Below, one piece after another: positions 18,107 to 29,183 of a stretch of DNA of 64,000 bases; within the stretch, counting starts at the first letter, position 1, and the number at the start of each line of letters is the position of its first letter. The DNA is from Bog-756 sp963812885 (GTDB lineage Bacteria; Actinomycetota; Acidimicrobiia; Acidimicrobiales; RAAP-2). The stretch covers positions 185,194 to 249,193 of the forward strand of contig CAWEWZ010000006.1 in NCBI GenBank assembly GCA_963812885.1, read 5' to 3'. Both the position numbers and the translations under genes were made by a program. The notes under the pieces are model-generated. The model worked only from the letters and a program-made list of their open reading frames with translations. It had not been told where the DNA came from and did no database searches.

Positions 18107-19713
18107 GCCCGGCGCCCACCGGAGCCGGCGACGGTCCCATCCTGGTCGTCGACTTCGGCGCCCAGTACGCACAGCTGATCGCCCGCCGGGTGCGCGAGGC
18201 CCACGTCTACTCGGAGATCGTCCCCCACACCTCGACGGCGGCCGAACTGGCGGCCCGGCAGCCCTCGGGCATCATCCTGTCGGGTGGCCCGAAATCGGTC
18301 AACGAGGTTCCGGCGCCATCGATCGACCCGGCCATCTATGACACCGGGATCCCCATCCTGGGCATCTGCTACGGGGCCCAGCTGCTCACCCGGCAGCTGG
18401 CCGGCGAGGTGTCGCGCACCGGTCGGGGCGAGTACGGCCGGACGCCCCTGACCGTCACCGCCCATTCCCCGTTGTTCGTGGACTGGCCGGCCGACGCCGA
18501 GGTGTGGATGAGCCACGCCGACGCCATCACCGCCGTCCCTCCGGGGTTCGTGGCCACGGCCACCAGTGACGACGCCCCGGTGGCCGCCCTCCACCACGCC
18601 GAACGCTCCATCTACGGGGTGCAATTCCACCCCGAGGTGGTGCACACCGAGCGCGGGCGCGATCTGCTCGAGCGCTTCCTCTACGACGTCTGCCACTGCC
18701 TCCCGTCGTGGACCCACACCTCGATCATCGAGACCCAGGTGCAGGCGGTCCGCGACGTGGTGGGCTCCTCGCCGGTGCTGTGCGCCCTTTCGGGCGGGGT
18801 CGATTCGGCGGTGGCCGCCGCCCTCGTCCACAAGGCCATCGGCGACCAGCTCACCTGCGTCTACGTCGACACCGGCCTGATGCGGGCCAACGAGAGCGAG
18901 CAGGTCGAGGAGACCTTCCGTCGTCAATTCCGGGTCGAGCTCATCCACGTGAAGGCGGCCGACCGGTTCTTCGAAGCGCTGGCCGGGGTCACTGATCCCG
19001 AGGCCAAACGCAAGATCATCGGGGAGCTGTTCATCCGCATCTTCGAAGAGGTGGCACGAGACCTGGTCATCGAACGGTTCGAGCCCGGGGCCGGCGAGCA
19101 GGACGGCACCGGAGCCGATCAGGGGACATCGGGTTTCCTGGTGCAGGGGACCCTCTACCCCGATGTCATCGAGTCGGGCTCGGACAGTGCCGCCGTCATC
19201 AAGTCCCATCACAACGTCGGAGGCCTCCCCGACGACCTGGCCTTCGATCTTGTCGAGCCGCTGCGACTGCTGTTCAAGGACGAGGTGCGGGCGGTGGGTG
19301 AGGAGCTCGGGCTGCCGCACGACATCGTCTGGCGCCAGCCCTTCCCGGGGCCGGGACTGGCCGTGCGTGTGGTGGGTGAGGTGACGCCCGAGCGGGTCGA
19401 CATCCTGAGGGCGGCCGACGCCATCGTGGTGGAAGAGGTCCGCCGGGCCGGGCTGTACCGCGATCTGTGGCAGAGCTTCGCCGTGCTCCCCGCCGTCCGT
19501 ACCGTGGGGGTGATGGGTGACGGGCGCACCTACGCGTATCCGATCGTCATCCGGGCCGTGAACAGCGACGACGCCATGACCGCCGACTGGGCCCGGCTCC
19601 CCTACGACCTGTTGGAGCGCCTCTCGTCCCGGATCATCAACGAGGTCGAGGGCGTCAACCGGGTGGCCCTGGACATCACGTCCAAGCCGCCCGGCACCAT
19701 CGAGTGGGAATGA
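18103..19713 (+). CDS. guaA: GMP synthase (glutamine-hydrolysing)
   Basis: GuaA aminates XMP to GMP. 536 residues from a TTG start whose last two bases begin the guaB3 stop. The glutaminase domain has the nucleophile in GICYGAQLL and the His/Glu in FHPEVVHT. The ATP-pyrophosphatase domain has LSGGVDSAVAAAL. The C-terminal dimerisation domain ends SKPPGTIEWE. The upstream in-frame extension inside guaB3 has no GuaA character. Confidence 0.96.
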   Translation: MSPAPTGAGDGPILVVDFGAQYAQLIARRVREAHVYSEIVPHTSTAAELAARQPSGIILSGGPKSVNEVPAPSIDPAIYDTGIPILGICYGAQLLTRQLAGEVSRTGRGEYGRTPLTVTAHSPLFVDWPADAEVWMSHADAITAVPPGFVATATSDDAPVAALHHAERSIYGVQFHPEVVHTERGRDLLERFLYDVCHCLPSWTHTSIIETQVQAVRDVVGSSPVLCALSGGVDSAVAAALVHKAIGDQLTCVYVDTGLMRANESEQVEETFRRQFRVELIHVKAADRFFEALAGVTDPEAKRKIIGELFIRIFEEVARDLVIERFEPGAGEQDGTGADQGTSGFLVQGTLYPDVIESGSDSAAVIKSHHNVGGLPDDLAFDLVEPLRLLFKDEVRAVGEELGLPHDIVWRQPFPGPGLAVRVVGEVTPERVDILRAADAIVVEEVRRAGLYRDLWQSFAVLPAVRTVGVMGDGRTYAYPIVIRAVNSDDAMTADWARLPYDLLERLSSRIINEVEGVNRVALDITSKPPGTIEWE

Positions 19714-22226
19714 CCGCGCCGGACGCCAACGCCGACTGGCTCCCCGATGCCGAGGACTGGGACCCGGGGCCGGCCGATCCGGGCCTGGACGAGACCGACG
19801 GGGACCGCACCCACGGGGCGGGTGGCGGAGGGGCTGGCGGCCACCGGCCGACCGGCCGACCCTTCGTCCGGCCCCACACCGACGCCCTGGTGGAGGGTCT
19901 CACCGGACCGCAGCGGGACTCGGTGGTCCATCGTGGCGGTCCTCTGCTCATCGTGGCCGGGGCGGGTTCGGGCAAGACCCGGGTGCTCACCCGGAGGATC
20001 GCCCACCTGATCGCCTCGGGCGACGCCGCCCCCTGGCAGATCCTGGCCATCACCTTCACCAACAAAGCCGCCGACGAGATGCGCCGGCGGGTGGCCGAGC
20101 TGGTCGGTCCCCGGGCCGGGCGGATGTGGGTGTCGACCTTCCACTCGGCGTGCGTGCGCATCCTGCGGGCCCACGGTGACCGACTCGGGTACAAGGGGTC
20201 CTTCACCATCTACGACGACGCCGATTCGCGCCGGCTGGTCGAGATCGTCTGCCGCGAGATGGACATCGACACCAAGAAGCTGTCGCCGCGCTCGATTCTC
20301 GGCCAGATCAGTCAGGCCAAGTCGAAGCAACTCGGACCGGTGGAGTACCGGGCGACGGCGGTGACCATCTTCGACCGTCGGGTGGCCGACGTGTTCGACC
20401 AGTACCAGCAGCGGATGGTGGCGGCCAACGCCATGGACTTCGACGACCTGTTGCTGAACACGGTCAGGCTGTTCAGGGAGCACCCGGACGTGCTCGAGCA
20501 CTACCGCACCCGCTTCACCCACATCCTGATCGACGAGTACCAGGACACCAACTCGGTGCAGAACGCGCTGGCCGTGCTGCTCGCCGGCGAGCACCGCAAC
20601 ATCGTGGTGGTGGGGGACAGCGACCAGTCGGTCTACCGGTTCCGGGGAGCGGACATCAGCAACATCCTCGATTTCGAGGAGGCCTTCCCCGACGCCACGG
20701 CCATCACCCTGGACCAGAACTTCCGCTCCTCCCAGACCATCCTCGACGCCGCCAACGCGGTGATCGCCAACAACGTGTCCCGGAAGCCGAAGACGCTGTG
20801 GACCGACGTCGGGGACGGCGAGCGCATCGTCCGCTACCGGGCCGAGGACGAGTACGACGAGGCGGCCTGGGTGGCCCACGAGGTGACCCGGCTCCACCGC
20901 GAAGAGGATCTCCGGTGGGGCGACGTGGCCGTGTTCTACCGGACCAACGCCCAGAGCCGCGCCCTCGAGGAGGCGATGGTCCGGGGCGAGGTGCCCTACA
21001 AGGTGGTGGGCGGGACCAAGTTCTACGACCGGCGCGAGGTGAAGGACGTCATGGCCTATCTCCGGGTGCTGGTCAATCCGGACGACGAGGTGAGCTGGCG
21101 GCGCATCGTGAACGTGCCCAAGCGGGGTGTGGGTGAGACGTCGGTGGCCAAGCTGGCCGGATGGGCCGGCCGGCAGGGGATCTCGTTCGGGGACGCGGTG
21201 GCCCGGGCCGACGAAGCCGGTGTGTCGGGCCGGGCCGGCGCCGCCCTGATCGAACTGACCTCGCTGCTGGACGGATGGCGGAGCCGGATGGCCGTCCCCG
21301 AGCTGGTCGACGAGAACGGCGACGCCGTCGCCCCGGTACCGGTGGACGGTTTCGATCCCGACCGGGACGGGATCGTCCCCGGAACGCTCGGACCCGGTGC
21401 TCTGGTGTCGGTCGTGGTGGAGGGCACCGGCTACCGGAGCGAGCTCCTGGCCGAGGGCACCATCGAGGCGCTCGGCCGGGTGGAGAACGTCGACGAGCTG
21501 GTCGGTGTGGCCGATGAGTACCGCACCCTGGCCGAGTTCTTGGAGGCGGCGTCCCTGGTGGCCGACTCCGACGAGCTCGACGGTGACGGCACCCGGGTCT
21601 CGTTGATGACCCTTCACATCGCCAAGGGACTCGAGTTCCCGGCGGTGTTCCTGGTCGGGATGGAGGACGGGATCTTTCCCCATCTCCGTTCCCTTGGCGA
21701 TCCGGTCGAGCTCGAGGAGGAGCGGCGGCTCTGCTACGTGGGCATCACCCGGGCCGAGCGCCACCTGTATGTCTCCCACGCCTGGAGCCGGATGATCTTC
21801 GGGAGCACCAGCTCCAACATCCCGAGCCGCTTCCTCAACGAGATCCCGTCCGAACTGGTGCGGGAGGTGTCCGCCGATTCCGGGGCCTCGCGCTTCGGCG
21901 GCCGGGACCGCCTCGGGGGCGGGTCGGGATCGGGTATGACCGAGCTCGCGGACGACGGGGGCACGCCGGGCCGGAGCGTGTTCGGCCGCGGGGTGGCCGG
22001 ACCGGTAGGCGAGTTCGACGCCCACGGACGCCGGCGGCGGGACCAGGGGACCGGCGCCGAGCAGCTGGGCCTCGAGGTCGGCGACAAGGTGGTGCACGGG
22101 AAGTGGGGTGAGGGGACGGTGATCGAGACGGCGGCCGCCGGCGAGGACGCCGAGGCAGTGGTGCAGTTCGGATCGGTGGGGCGCAAGCGCCTCCTCCTGC
22201 GGATGGCCCCCCTCAAGCGGGCCTGA
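19710..22226 (+). CDS. pcrA: ATP-dependent DNA helicase PcrA/UvrD1
   Basis: 838 residues, superfamily 1A helicase. The Walker A motif is GAGSGKTRVLTRR, Walker B is DEYQDT, and the later motifs QSVYRFRGAD, LDQNFRS and VSLMTLHIAKGLEFP are in order. The C-terminal part has the tudor-like KVVHGKWGEGTVI segment typical of PcrA. The ATG at 19710 overlaps the guaA stop. The first 60 residues are acidic, low in complexity and poorly conserved. M. tuberculosis uvrD1 also lies near sucCD. Confidence 0.95.
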   Translation: MTAPDANADWLPDAEDWDPGPADPGLDETDGDRTHGAGGGGAGGHRPTGRPFVRPHTDALVEGLTGPQRDSVVHRGGPLLIVAGAGSGKTRVLTRRIAHLIASGDAAPWQILAITFTNKAADEMRRRVAELVGPRAGRMWVSTFHSACVRILRAHGDRLGYKGSFTIYDDADSRRLVEIVCREMDIDTKKLSPRSILGQISQAKSKQLGPVEYRATAVTIFDRRVADVFDQYQQRMVAANAMDFDDLLLNTVRLFREHPDVLEHYRTRFTHILIDEYQDTNSVQNALAVLLAGEHRNIVVVGDSDQSVYRFRGADISNILDFEEAFPDATAITLDQNFRSSQTILDAANAVIANNVSRKPKTLWTDVGDGERIVRYRAEDEYDEAAWVAHEVTRLHREEDLRWGDVAVFYRTNAQSRALEEAMVRGEVPYKVVGGTKFYDRREVKDVMAYLRVLVNPDDEVSWRRIVNVPKRGVGETSVAKLAGWAGRQGISFGDAVARADEAGVSGRAGAALIELTSLLDGWRSRMAVPELVDENGDAVAPVPVDGFDPDRDGIVPGTLGPGALVSVVVEGTGYRSELLAEGTIEALGRVENVDELVGVADEYRTLAEFLEAASLVADSDELDGDGTRVSLMTLHIAKGLEFPAVFLVGMEDGIFPHLRSLGDPVELEEERRLCYVGITRAERHLYVSHAWSRMIFGSTSSNIPSRFLNEIPSELVREVSADSGASRFGGRDRLGGGSGSGMTELADDGGTPGRSVFGRGVAGPVGEFDAHGRRRRDQGTGAEQLGLEVGDKVVHGKWGEGTVIETAAAGEDAEAVVQFGSVGRKRLLLRMAPLKRA

Positions 22227-22244
22227 GGCCCTCCGCCGGGCGGC

Positions 22245-23006
22245 TCACCCGGGCATGCGGCGCCAGACGGCCCGGGGCAGGTGGCGCATGACGGCGAACA
22301 CCCATCGGAGCATCGGCGGGGCATAGACGACGGCGGCACCGGACCCGATGCCCCGCACCACGGCGTCGGCCACCGCCTCGGGCGTGGTGGAGAAGGGTGC
22401 CGGGGTCATCCCCTCGGTCATCCGCCCCACCACGAATCCCGGCCGGACGATGGTCACGTCGACCCCGGATCCGACCAGCGAATCGGCCAGGCCCTGGGCG
22501 AAGGCATCGAGCCCGGCCTTCGACGACCCGTAGATGAAGTTGGCCCTCCGGGCCCGCTCGCCGGCCACCGAGGAGAACACGATCAGCCGGCCGTGTCCTT
22601 GAAGGCGGAGGCGGTTGGCCACCGCCAGCAGGGCCGACGCCGTCCCGGTGAAGTTGGTGGTGATGACCGCCGCCGCCGCCGCCGGGTCCTGCTCGTCGGC
22701 CTCCTGGTCGCCGAGCACCCCGGCGGCCACGATCACCAGGTCGATGTCGCCGAACCGGTCGAAGACCTCATCGGCGAATTCCTGATGACGGCCGGTGTCG
22801 GCGGCGTCGAAGGGCAACCATTCGACGACCTGGGCTCCGGCCGCCCTGGCCTCGTCGGCCGCGGCCGACAGCCGGGGCCCCTCCCGCCCGGCCAGCACCA
22901 CGGTGCGGCACCGGTCGGGGACCAGCCGGGCCACGATGGCCCGGGCGAGCTCGGAGGATCCCCCGAGCACGAGGACGGACTGGGGTCGCCCGACGGCGTC
23001 GATCAT
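22245..23006 (-). CDS. dprE2: decaprenylphosphoryl-2-keto-beta-D-erythropentose reductase
   Basis: 253 residues, short-chain dehydrogenase fold. The cofactor loop is VLGGSSELARAI, the catalytic pair is YGSSKAGLD (Tyr, Lys) and the C-terminal VGRMTEGMTPAPFSTTPEAVA is characteristic of DprE2. It reduces the keto intermediate to decaprenylphosphoryl-arabinose. The ATG at 23006 overlaps the predicted stop of dprE1, as expected for the two-subunit epimerase. Confidence 0.9.
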   Translation of the reverse strand: MIDAVGRPQSVLVLGGSSELARAIVARLVPDRCRTVVLAGREGPRLSAAADEARAAGAQVVEWLPFDAADTGRHQEFADEVFDRFGDIDLVIVAAGVLGDQEADEQDPAAAAAVITTNFTGTASALLAVANRLRLQGHGRLIVFSSVAGERARRANFIYGSSKAGLDAFAQGLADSLVGSGVDVTIVRPGFVVGRMTEGMTPAPFSTTPEAVADAVVRGIGSGAAVVYAPPMLRWVFAVMRHLPRAVWRRMPG

Positions 23007-24538
23007 GATGGCTTCCGTTCTGTCGCGGGCGTGGGCGCGGCCTTGGAAGCACGCCGCGGCCGGGGCCGTTCCGACCGGGCCCGGGTGCCGGTGGGGCGGC
23101 CCTTCCGAGCGGGCCCCCGGCAACCGGCACCGGATGCTGCTCGTCGTGGCAGAGGCCGAGCCGGCGCCCGAGGTCGGAGCGGAGGACCCCGTCGGGATCG
23201 ACCCGGTCCTTCACCTCCCGCCACTCGCCGAGGCGCGGGTACATCGACTCGAAGGCGGCCGGTGCCACCCTCGAGTCCTTGGCCAGGTAGACCCGGCCGC
23301 CGGCTTCGACCACGGCTTCGTCGAGGGAGTCGAGCAGGCGGCCGAGGCCGGGGTAGCCGACCGGGAGGTCGAGGGCCAGGGTCCAGCCGGGCGCCGGGAA
23401 CGAGAGTGGTCCGGGGTCACCGGGACCGAACCGCTTGAGGACGGCCAGGAAGGAGGCCAGCCTGACCTCGGTGAGCCGCTCGATCACCCGTCGCACCGTC
23501 TCGCCCTGCTCGTCGGGGACCACGAACTGGTACTGGAGGAAGCCTCTCGGGCCGTAGAGGCGGTTCCACCCGCCGACCCCGTCGAGGGGATGGAAGAACC
23601 CGCTCATGTGGTGGGGCCTGGCCACGGCGTGGACGGGGGCCTTGCGGAACCAGAACTCGTTGAAGGCCCCCACGGTCAGCGGGTTGAGCAGGCCGCCGGG
23701 CGGCGTGACCGGCACCCGGGCCAGGGTCCGGGGCACGAAGCCCGCGTGCCCGTCGGGGTCTCGCCGCAGCCGCTCGGGCAGCTCGTCGAACCGGGCGTGG
23801 TCGCCGCGGGTGAGCACGGACCGGCCGAGCCTGCGCCCGGTCGACTGGCAGTCGATCCAGGCCACCGAGTACCGGTAGTCGCCGTCGCCGGTGAGCATCT
23901 TGTCCATGGCCGTGTCGAGGTCCTCGGCCCGCTCGGTGTCCACCAGCATCCAGCTGGTCTCGACCGGGATCATCTGGATCGTCGCCCGGGTGACGATGCC
24001 GGTCAGGCCCATCCCGCCGGCCGTGGCCCAGAACAGATCGGGGTCCGAGCCCGGTGACACCACCCGGGTGCCCGAGGGGGTGACCAGGGTCAGCTCGACG
24101 ACGTGGGAACAGAAGCTGCCGTCGACGTGGTGGTTCTTGCCGTGGATGTCGGCGGCGATGGCGCCCCCGACCGTGACCAGCCGGGTGCCCGGGCTCACCG
24201 GCACGAACCATCCCAGGGGGACCAGCCGCTCCATCAGCGACTGCAGGCTCACACCACCCCCCACGGTGACGACACCTGATGTCGAGGTCCACGTCGTGGA
24301 AGGTGTCCAGCCAGGTGGCGTCGACCACCTCGCCGCCGGCGTTCTGGGCGGCGTCGCCGTAGCTGCGCCCGAGGCCGCGGGCGATGATGCCCCGTCCGCC
24401 GGCCGCCGCATCGGCCAGGGCGTCGGCCATGGCCCGCTCCACGATGTCGGGGTGGACGGCGCGGACCACCCGGGCCGCGGTGGGCGCCGTGCGGCCCCAC
24501 CCCGAAAGCAGGCGCAGGCGATCGTCGGACGCGGCCAT
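23003..24538 (-). CDS. dprE1: decaprenylphosphoryl-beta-D-ribose 2-oxidase, frame broken at two places
   Basis: An FAD oxidase of the vanillyl-alcohol-oxidase fold. The N-terminus (ARGLGRSYGDAAQNAGGEV) reads to about 24279. The main part (VTVGGAIAADIHGKNHHVDG, GPRGFLQYQFVVP, YLAKDSRVAP) reads after one extra base there. Near the C-terminus (DLGRRLGL) the frame runs on without a stop. One missing base in the C run 23114-23118 would give a basic tail ending at 23003, overlapping the dprE2 ATG. The residue equivalent to Cys387 of M. tuberculosis is Ala (GWTLALDLP). The C-terminus is uncertain. Confidence 0.88.
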
Positions 24539-25453
24539 CACCCGTAGATGCCGATGGCGAACAACGCCAGCCAGGTGAGCCCGTAGATCTGCAGCCGATG
24601 GTCCCGGAGGGCCAGCTCCTCGGGTTCCGCGCCGTCACCGCTGTCGAAGATGCGCATCACGTGCAGGAGAGCGATGGTGAAGGGCACGATGGTCAGCTGG
24701 AACCAGATCGGATCGCGACCGGGGTGGACCTGGCCGGCCCGTTCGAACGCCCACAGGCAGTAGGCGGTGACGGTCACCGCCGCCGACAGGGTCAGGACCG
24801 AACGGAGGAAGGTCGGCGTGTAGAGCCCGAGCGTCGGACGGATCGACCGGTGGTCGGCCCCGTGGTCGACCAGCAGCTGCTTCTCGCCCGATCGCTTGCC
24901 CGTCACGACCAGCAGCGAACCGAACGAGGCCACGATGAGGAACCAGTTGGACAGGGCGATGCCGGTGGCCACGCCGCCGGCCACCGCCCGCAGGACGAAT
25001 CCGGCGCTGATGGCGGCCAGGTCGAGGATCGGCTCGTGCTTCAGGCCGAGGGAGTAGGCCACGTTGACCAGGGCGTAGACGATCATGACCAGGGCCAGGT
25101 GCCAGCCGGCCAGCAGCTCGGCCAGGACCGCCGAGACCACCAGGAGGCCGAAGCCGAGGAGGACGGCCAGCGGCACGGGGACCACCCCGGAGGCCACCGG
25201 GCGGAGGCGCTTCGAGGGATGGCTCCGATCGGAGGCGGCGTCGAAGGCGTCGTTCAGGTAGTAGGTGCCCGATGCCGCCAGGCAGAAGATCCCGAAGGCG
25301 GCCACCGTGTGCCAGAAGGCAGTCCGCTGGAACAGCACGCCGGCCGCGGCCGGGGCCACGAAGACCAGCAGGTTCTTGATCCACTGCCGCGGACGGCCGA
25401 GGAGCGAGGAGTCCGACGGCCAGGCTGTACGGCGTCGGCCGGCCCCGGTTCAC
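24538..25453 (-). CDS. ubiA: UbiA-type decaprenyl-phosphate phosphoribosyltransferase, frame probably broken near 25400
   Basis: A membrane prenyltransferase with about 8-9 helices. The first Asp-rich motif is NDAFDAASDRSHPSKRLRP. GKRSGEKQLL is in the second loop. The continuous frame starts only at 25359, after the conserved RPRQWIKN segment encoded just before it with no start. One extra base near 25400 joins it to a GTG at 25453, giving 304 residues, close to the 302 of the M. tuberculosis enzyme. It supplies the substrate of DprE1 and DprE2 next door. The stop overlaps the dprE1 start. Confidence 0.85.
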
Positions 25454-25656
25454 CAGCGTGTTCGTCGGGTGGGTCCACAGCTTCAGCCGGAGTGGTCATG
25501 GCGTCCTCGGGAGGTTCTGGGTCGTCAAGCGGGCGCCGGGGGGAACGTACCACGGACCCTCCCAGGGTAGGGCCTGACGGGGGTGCGGCCGGGGACAGGG
25601 TGCGGTCCGGCGCCCGATCCACGGCCTCCCGTCTGGGCGTCACGCCCGGCAGCGCT

Positions 25657-25662
25657 TAGTAT
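25657..25662 (+). promoter_or_regulatory. leaderless-type -10 box of the B12-binding gene
   Basis: TAGTAT ends 8 bases before the GTG at 25671. The rest of the 217-base gap from ubiA shows no other clear element; it must also hold the ubiA-dprE promoter on the other strand. Confidence 0.45.
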
Positions 25663-25670
25663 CTGCCTCC

Positions 25671-26087
25671 GTGAAACGCCCGTATCGAGTGGTGGTGGCC
25701 AAACCCGGACTGGACGGGCACGACCGCGGGGCCAAGGTGATCGCCCGGGCCCTCCGTGATGCCGGCTTCGAGGTCATCTACACCGGGCTGCACCAGACCG
25801 CCGAGCAGGTCGTCCAGGCGGTCATCCAGGAGGATGCCGACGCCGTGGGGCTGTCACTGCTCTCCGGGGCCCATCTCACCCTCGTCCCCCGGGTGGTCGA
25901 AGGCCTTCGCGACCAGGGCCGGGCCGATGTGCTGGTGCTGGTCGGAGGCATCATCCCCGCCGCCGACATCCCGGTCCTGAAGGACATGGGGGTGGCCGAG
26001 GTGTTCACCCCCGGAGCCCCGCTCCCGGCCATCGGGTCGTGGTTGGGCGACGCCCTCGACGCCCGTGAAGATGGCGAGGTGGCCTGA
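25671..26087 (+). CDS. stand-alone cobalamin-binding domain protein
   Basis: 138 residues that match the C-terminal B12-binding domain of methylmalonyl-CoA mutases. The cobalamin signature is KPGLDGHDRGAK (DxHxxG), followed by SLLSGAH and VGGIIP, which line the nucleotide tail. No mutase large subunit lies beside it, so it may pair with a subunit encoded elsewhere or act in sensing or delivery of B12. The N-terminus is short (MKRPYRVVVA), so no larger protein has been cut. Confidence 0.88.
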   Translation: MKRPYRVVVAKPGLDGHDRGAKVIARALRDAGFEVIYTGLHQTAEQVVQAVIQEDADAVGLSLLSGAHLTLVPRVVEGLRDQGRADVLVLVGGIIPAADIPVLKDMGVAEVFTPGAPLPAIGSWLGDALDAREDGEVA

Positions 26088-26299
26088 CCGCAGCCAGGCC
26101 GTCCCCCGCACCCCGACCCGGGCACCGACAGCAGGGGCCGGTCAGCCACGCCGGCGTCGGGTCCTCGCCGTCCGGACCCCGGCCCGCCCGCATCCGGTCG
26201 ATTGGGCTCAGTGGCCACAGCCCGGCAGGGCAGACGACGAGACGACAGCACGACATGACGGCACCGTGACACCAGCGCCGTGACAGCCGCATCGTGACC

Positions 26300-26331
26300 A
26301 CAGAACAGTGACAACACAGAACAGTGACAAC
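26300..26331 (+). repeat. two exact 16-bp tandem repeats before sucC
   Basis: ACAGAACAGTGACAAC occurs twice head to tail. Shorter degenerate GTGAC units run upstream from about 26270. They sit in the 261-base leader of sucC, 18-49 bases before the start codon. The rest of this gap shows no clear promoter. Confidence 0.8.
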
Positions 26332-26348
26332 AGAGAGGAACGGATCCG

Positions 26349-27493
26349 GTGGATCTCTTCGAATACCAGGGGAAGCAGTACTTCGCCCGATTCGGCATGC
26401 CCATCTCCAAGGGTGGGGTGGCCGACACCGTGGACGAGGCCGTCGAGGTGGCGGCGTCAGCCGGCTACCCGGTCGTGGTCAAGGCCCAGGTCAAGGTGGG
26501 CGGCCGCGGCAAGGCCGGCGGTGTCAAGCTCGCCGACGACGAGGCCGAGCTCCGCACCCATGCCGGGAACATCCTCGGGCTCGACATCAAGGGGCACGTG
26601 GTCAAGCGGCTGTGGATCGAGCACTCCTCGGACATCGACCGTGAGTACTACGCCAGCTTCACCCTCGACCGCAGCGCCAAGAAGCACCTGGGCATGCTGT
26701 CGGCCCAGGGCGGGGTCGAGATCGAAGAGGTGGCGGCCACCAACCCCGAGGCCATCGCCATGCTCCACGTCGACCCGGTCGACGGGCTGAGTCTGGAGGA
26801 GGCCCGCCGGTGGGTGGACCGGGCCGGCCTCGACGAGGGCGCCCAGGCCCAGGCGGCGGAGATCCTGGTCAAGCTCTACACCTGCTACACCGAGGGGGAC
26901 TGCGACCTGGCCGAGATCAACCCGCTGATCTACACGCCCGACGGGAGGGTGCACTGCCTCGACGCCAAGGTCACCCTCGACGACAACGCCGCCTTCCGCC
27001 ACCCCGAGTGGGACGAGTTCGCCGGCAGCGACGTCGAGGACGAGCGGGAGGCGCGGGCCAAGGCACGCGGGCTCAACTACATCGGATTGGACGGATCGGT
27101 GGGCATCATCGCCAACGGGGCCGGGCTGGCCATGAGCACGCTGGACGTGGTCAACCAGGTCGGCGGGTCGGCGGCCAACTTCCTCGACATCGGCGGGGGG
27201 GCCAACGCCGACGTGATGGCGGCCGCCCTCGAGGTGATCAACTCCGATCCCGCCGTCCGTTCGATCTTCGTCAACATCTTCGGCGGGATCACCCGGGTCG
27301 ACGAGGTGGCCAAGGGCGTGCTCGAGGCCCTCGACCGGGTGGAAATCAGCTCGCCGATCGTGCTGCGTCTCGACGGCACCAACGCCGTGGCCGGCCGCGA
27401 GATCCTGGCCGCCCATCTGTCCGATCGCCTGGTCGCCGAGCCGACCATGCTCGATGCCGCCAAGCGGGCGGTCGCCCTGGCCGGAGGTCAGTC

Positions 27494-27497
<4 letters not shown>
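26349..27497 (+). CDS. sucC: succinyl-CoA synthetase beta subunit
   Basis: 382 residues. The ATP-grasp domain begins MDLFEYQGKQYFARFGMP and has VVVKAQVKVGGRGKAGGVK. The C-terminal CoA-ligase domain has NIFGGITRVDEVAKG. With SucD it makes ATP or GTP from succinyl-CoA in the TCA cycle. The GTG start at 26349 follows GAGAGGA by about 10 bases. The stop overlaps the sucD ATG by 4 bases. Confidence 0.96.
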
Positions 27498-28380
<883 letters not shown>

Positions 28381-28384
<4 letters not shown>

Positions 28385-29092
28385 GTACGCCGCTCCCCTC
28401 GGCCTCGGCCCTGGCCGGCCGCCCCATCCACGCCGTCATCTTCGATCTGGACGGCCTCCTCATCGACTCGGAGCCCTTCTGGCGCCAGGCCGAGATCGAG
28501 GTGTTCGGCTCCCTCGGGCTCGAGCTGTCCGAGTCCGACGTCCGCCAGACCATGGGCCTGCGCATCGACGACGCCGTCCGTCACTGGTGGGTCCGGTCCC
28601 CCTGGGAGGGGATGACCATGATCGAGGTCGAGCGGGCGGTCACCGCCCGGGTGGCCGAGCTGATCGGCCACTCGGGGGCGCCCATGCCCGGTGCCGCCGA
28701 GTCGGTGTCGCTCTGTGCCCATCTGGCCCTTCCGGTGGCGGTGTGCTCGGGCTCCTACGCCGTGGTCATCGAGGCCGCCCTGCGGCGACTCGGGATCGAA
28801 TCCGACGTGGCCGTGTGGCACTCGGCCGAATGGGAGCCGTTGGGCAAGCCCCATCCGGGCAGCTACCTTTCCACCGCCTCGAAGCTCGGCATCGACCCGA
28901 CCAGCTGTCTGGCCGTCGAGGACTCCTTCAACGGTGCCATCTCGGCCAAGGCGGCGCGCATGCGGGTGGTGGTCGTGCCCGAGCCGGAGGCCGCCGACTC
29001 GCCCGCGGTGGGGGTTCTGCGACGCCAAGCTGCCGTCCCTCATCGCCTTCGACGAGGGACTTCTCCGCTCGCTCGAAGGGCCGGTCGCCTGA
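28381..29092 (+). CDS. HAD-family sugar-phosphatase-like hydrolase, frame broken near 29007
   Basis: The first HAD motif is VIFDLDGLLIDSEP with nucleophile and acid Asp. Motif II is CSGSYAV and motif IV is VEDSFNGAISAKAA, as in 2-deoxyglucose-6-phosphate and hexitol phosphatases. The end (WGFCDAKLPSLIAFDEG) reads one base later. Removing one G at 29006-29007 gives about 236 residues. There is no ATG, GTG or TTG before motif I. A CTG at 28381 overlapping the sucD stop by 4 bases is the best candidate start. Confidence 0.82.
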
Positions 29093-29183
29093 CCGTCGCC
29101 GGTGGCCACCCCAAACTTTCGCTTCGGAAACGTCCGCTCGGTGCCGATACATGAGGCACGAGGGGCATTCCCTGGGCAGGGGA

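Noticed and set aside
22768..23005. Long C-terminal tail of DprE1 overlapping dprE2
   Set aside because: It is the dprE2 sequence in another frame. A missing base near 23116 explains the lack of a stop.
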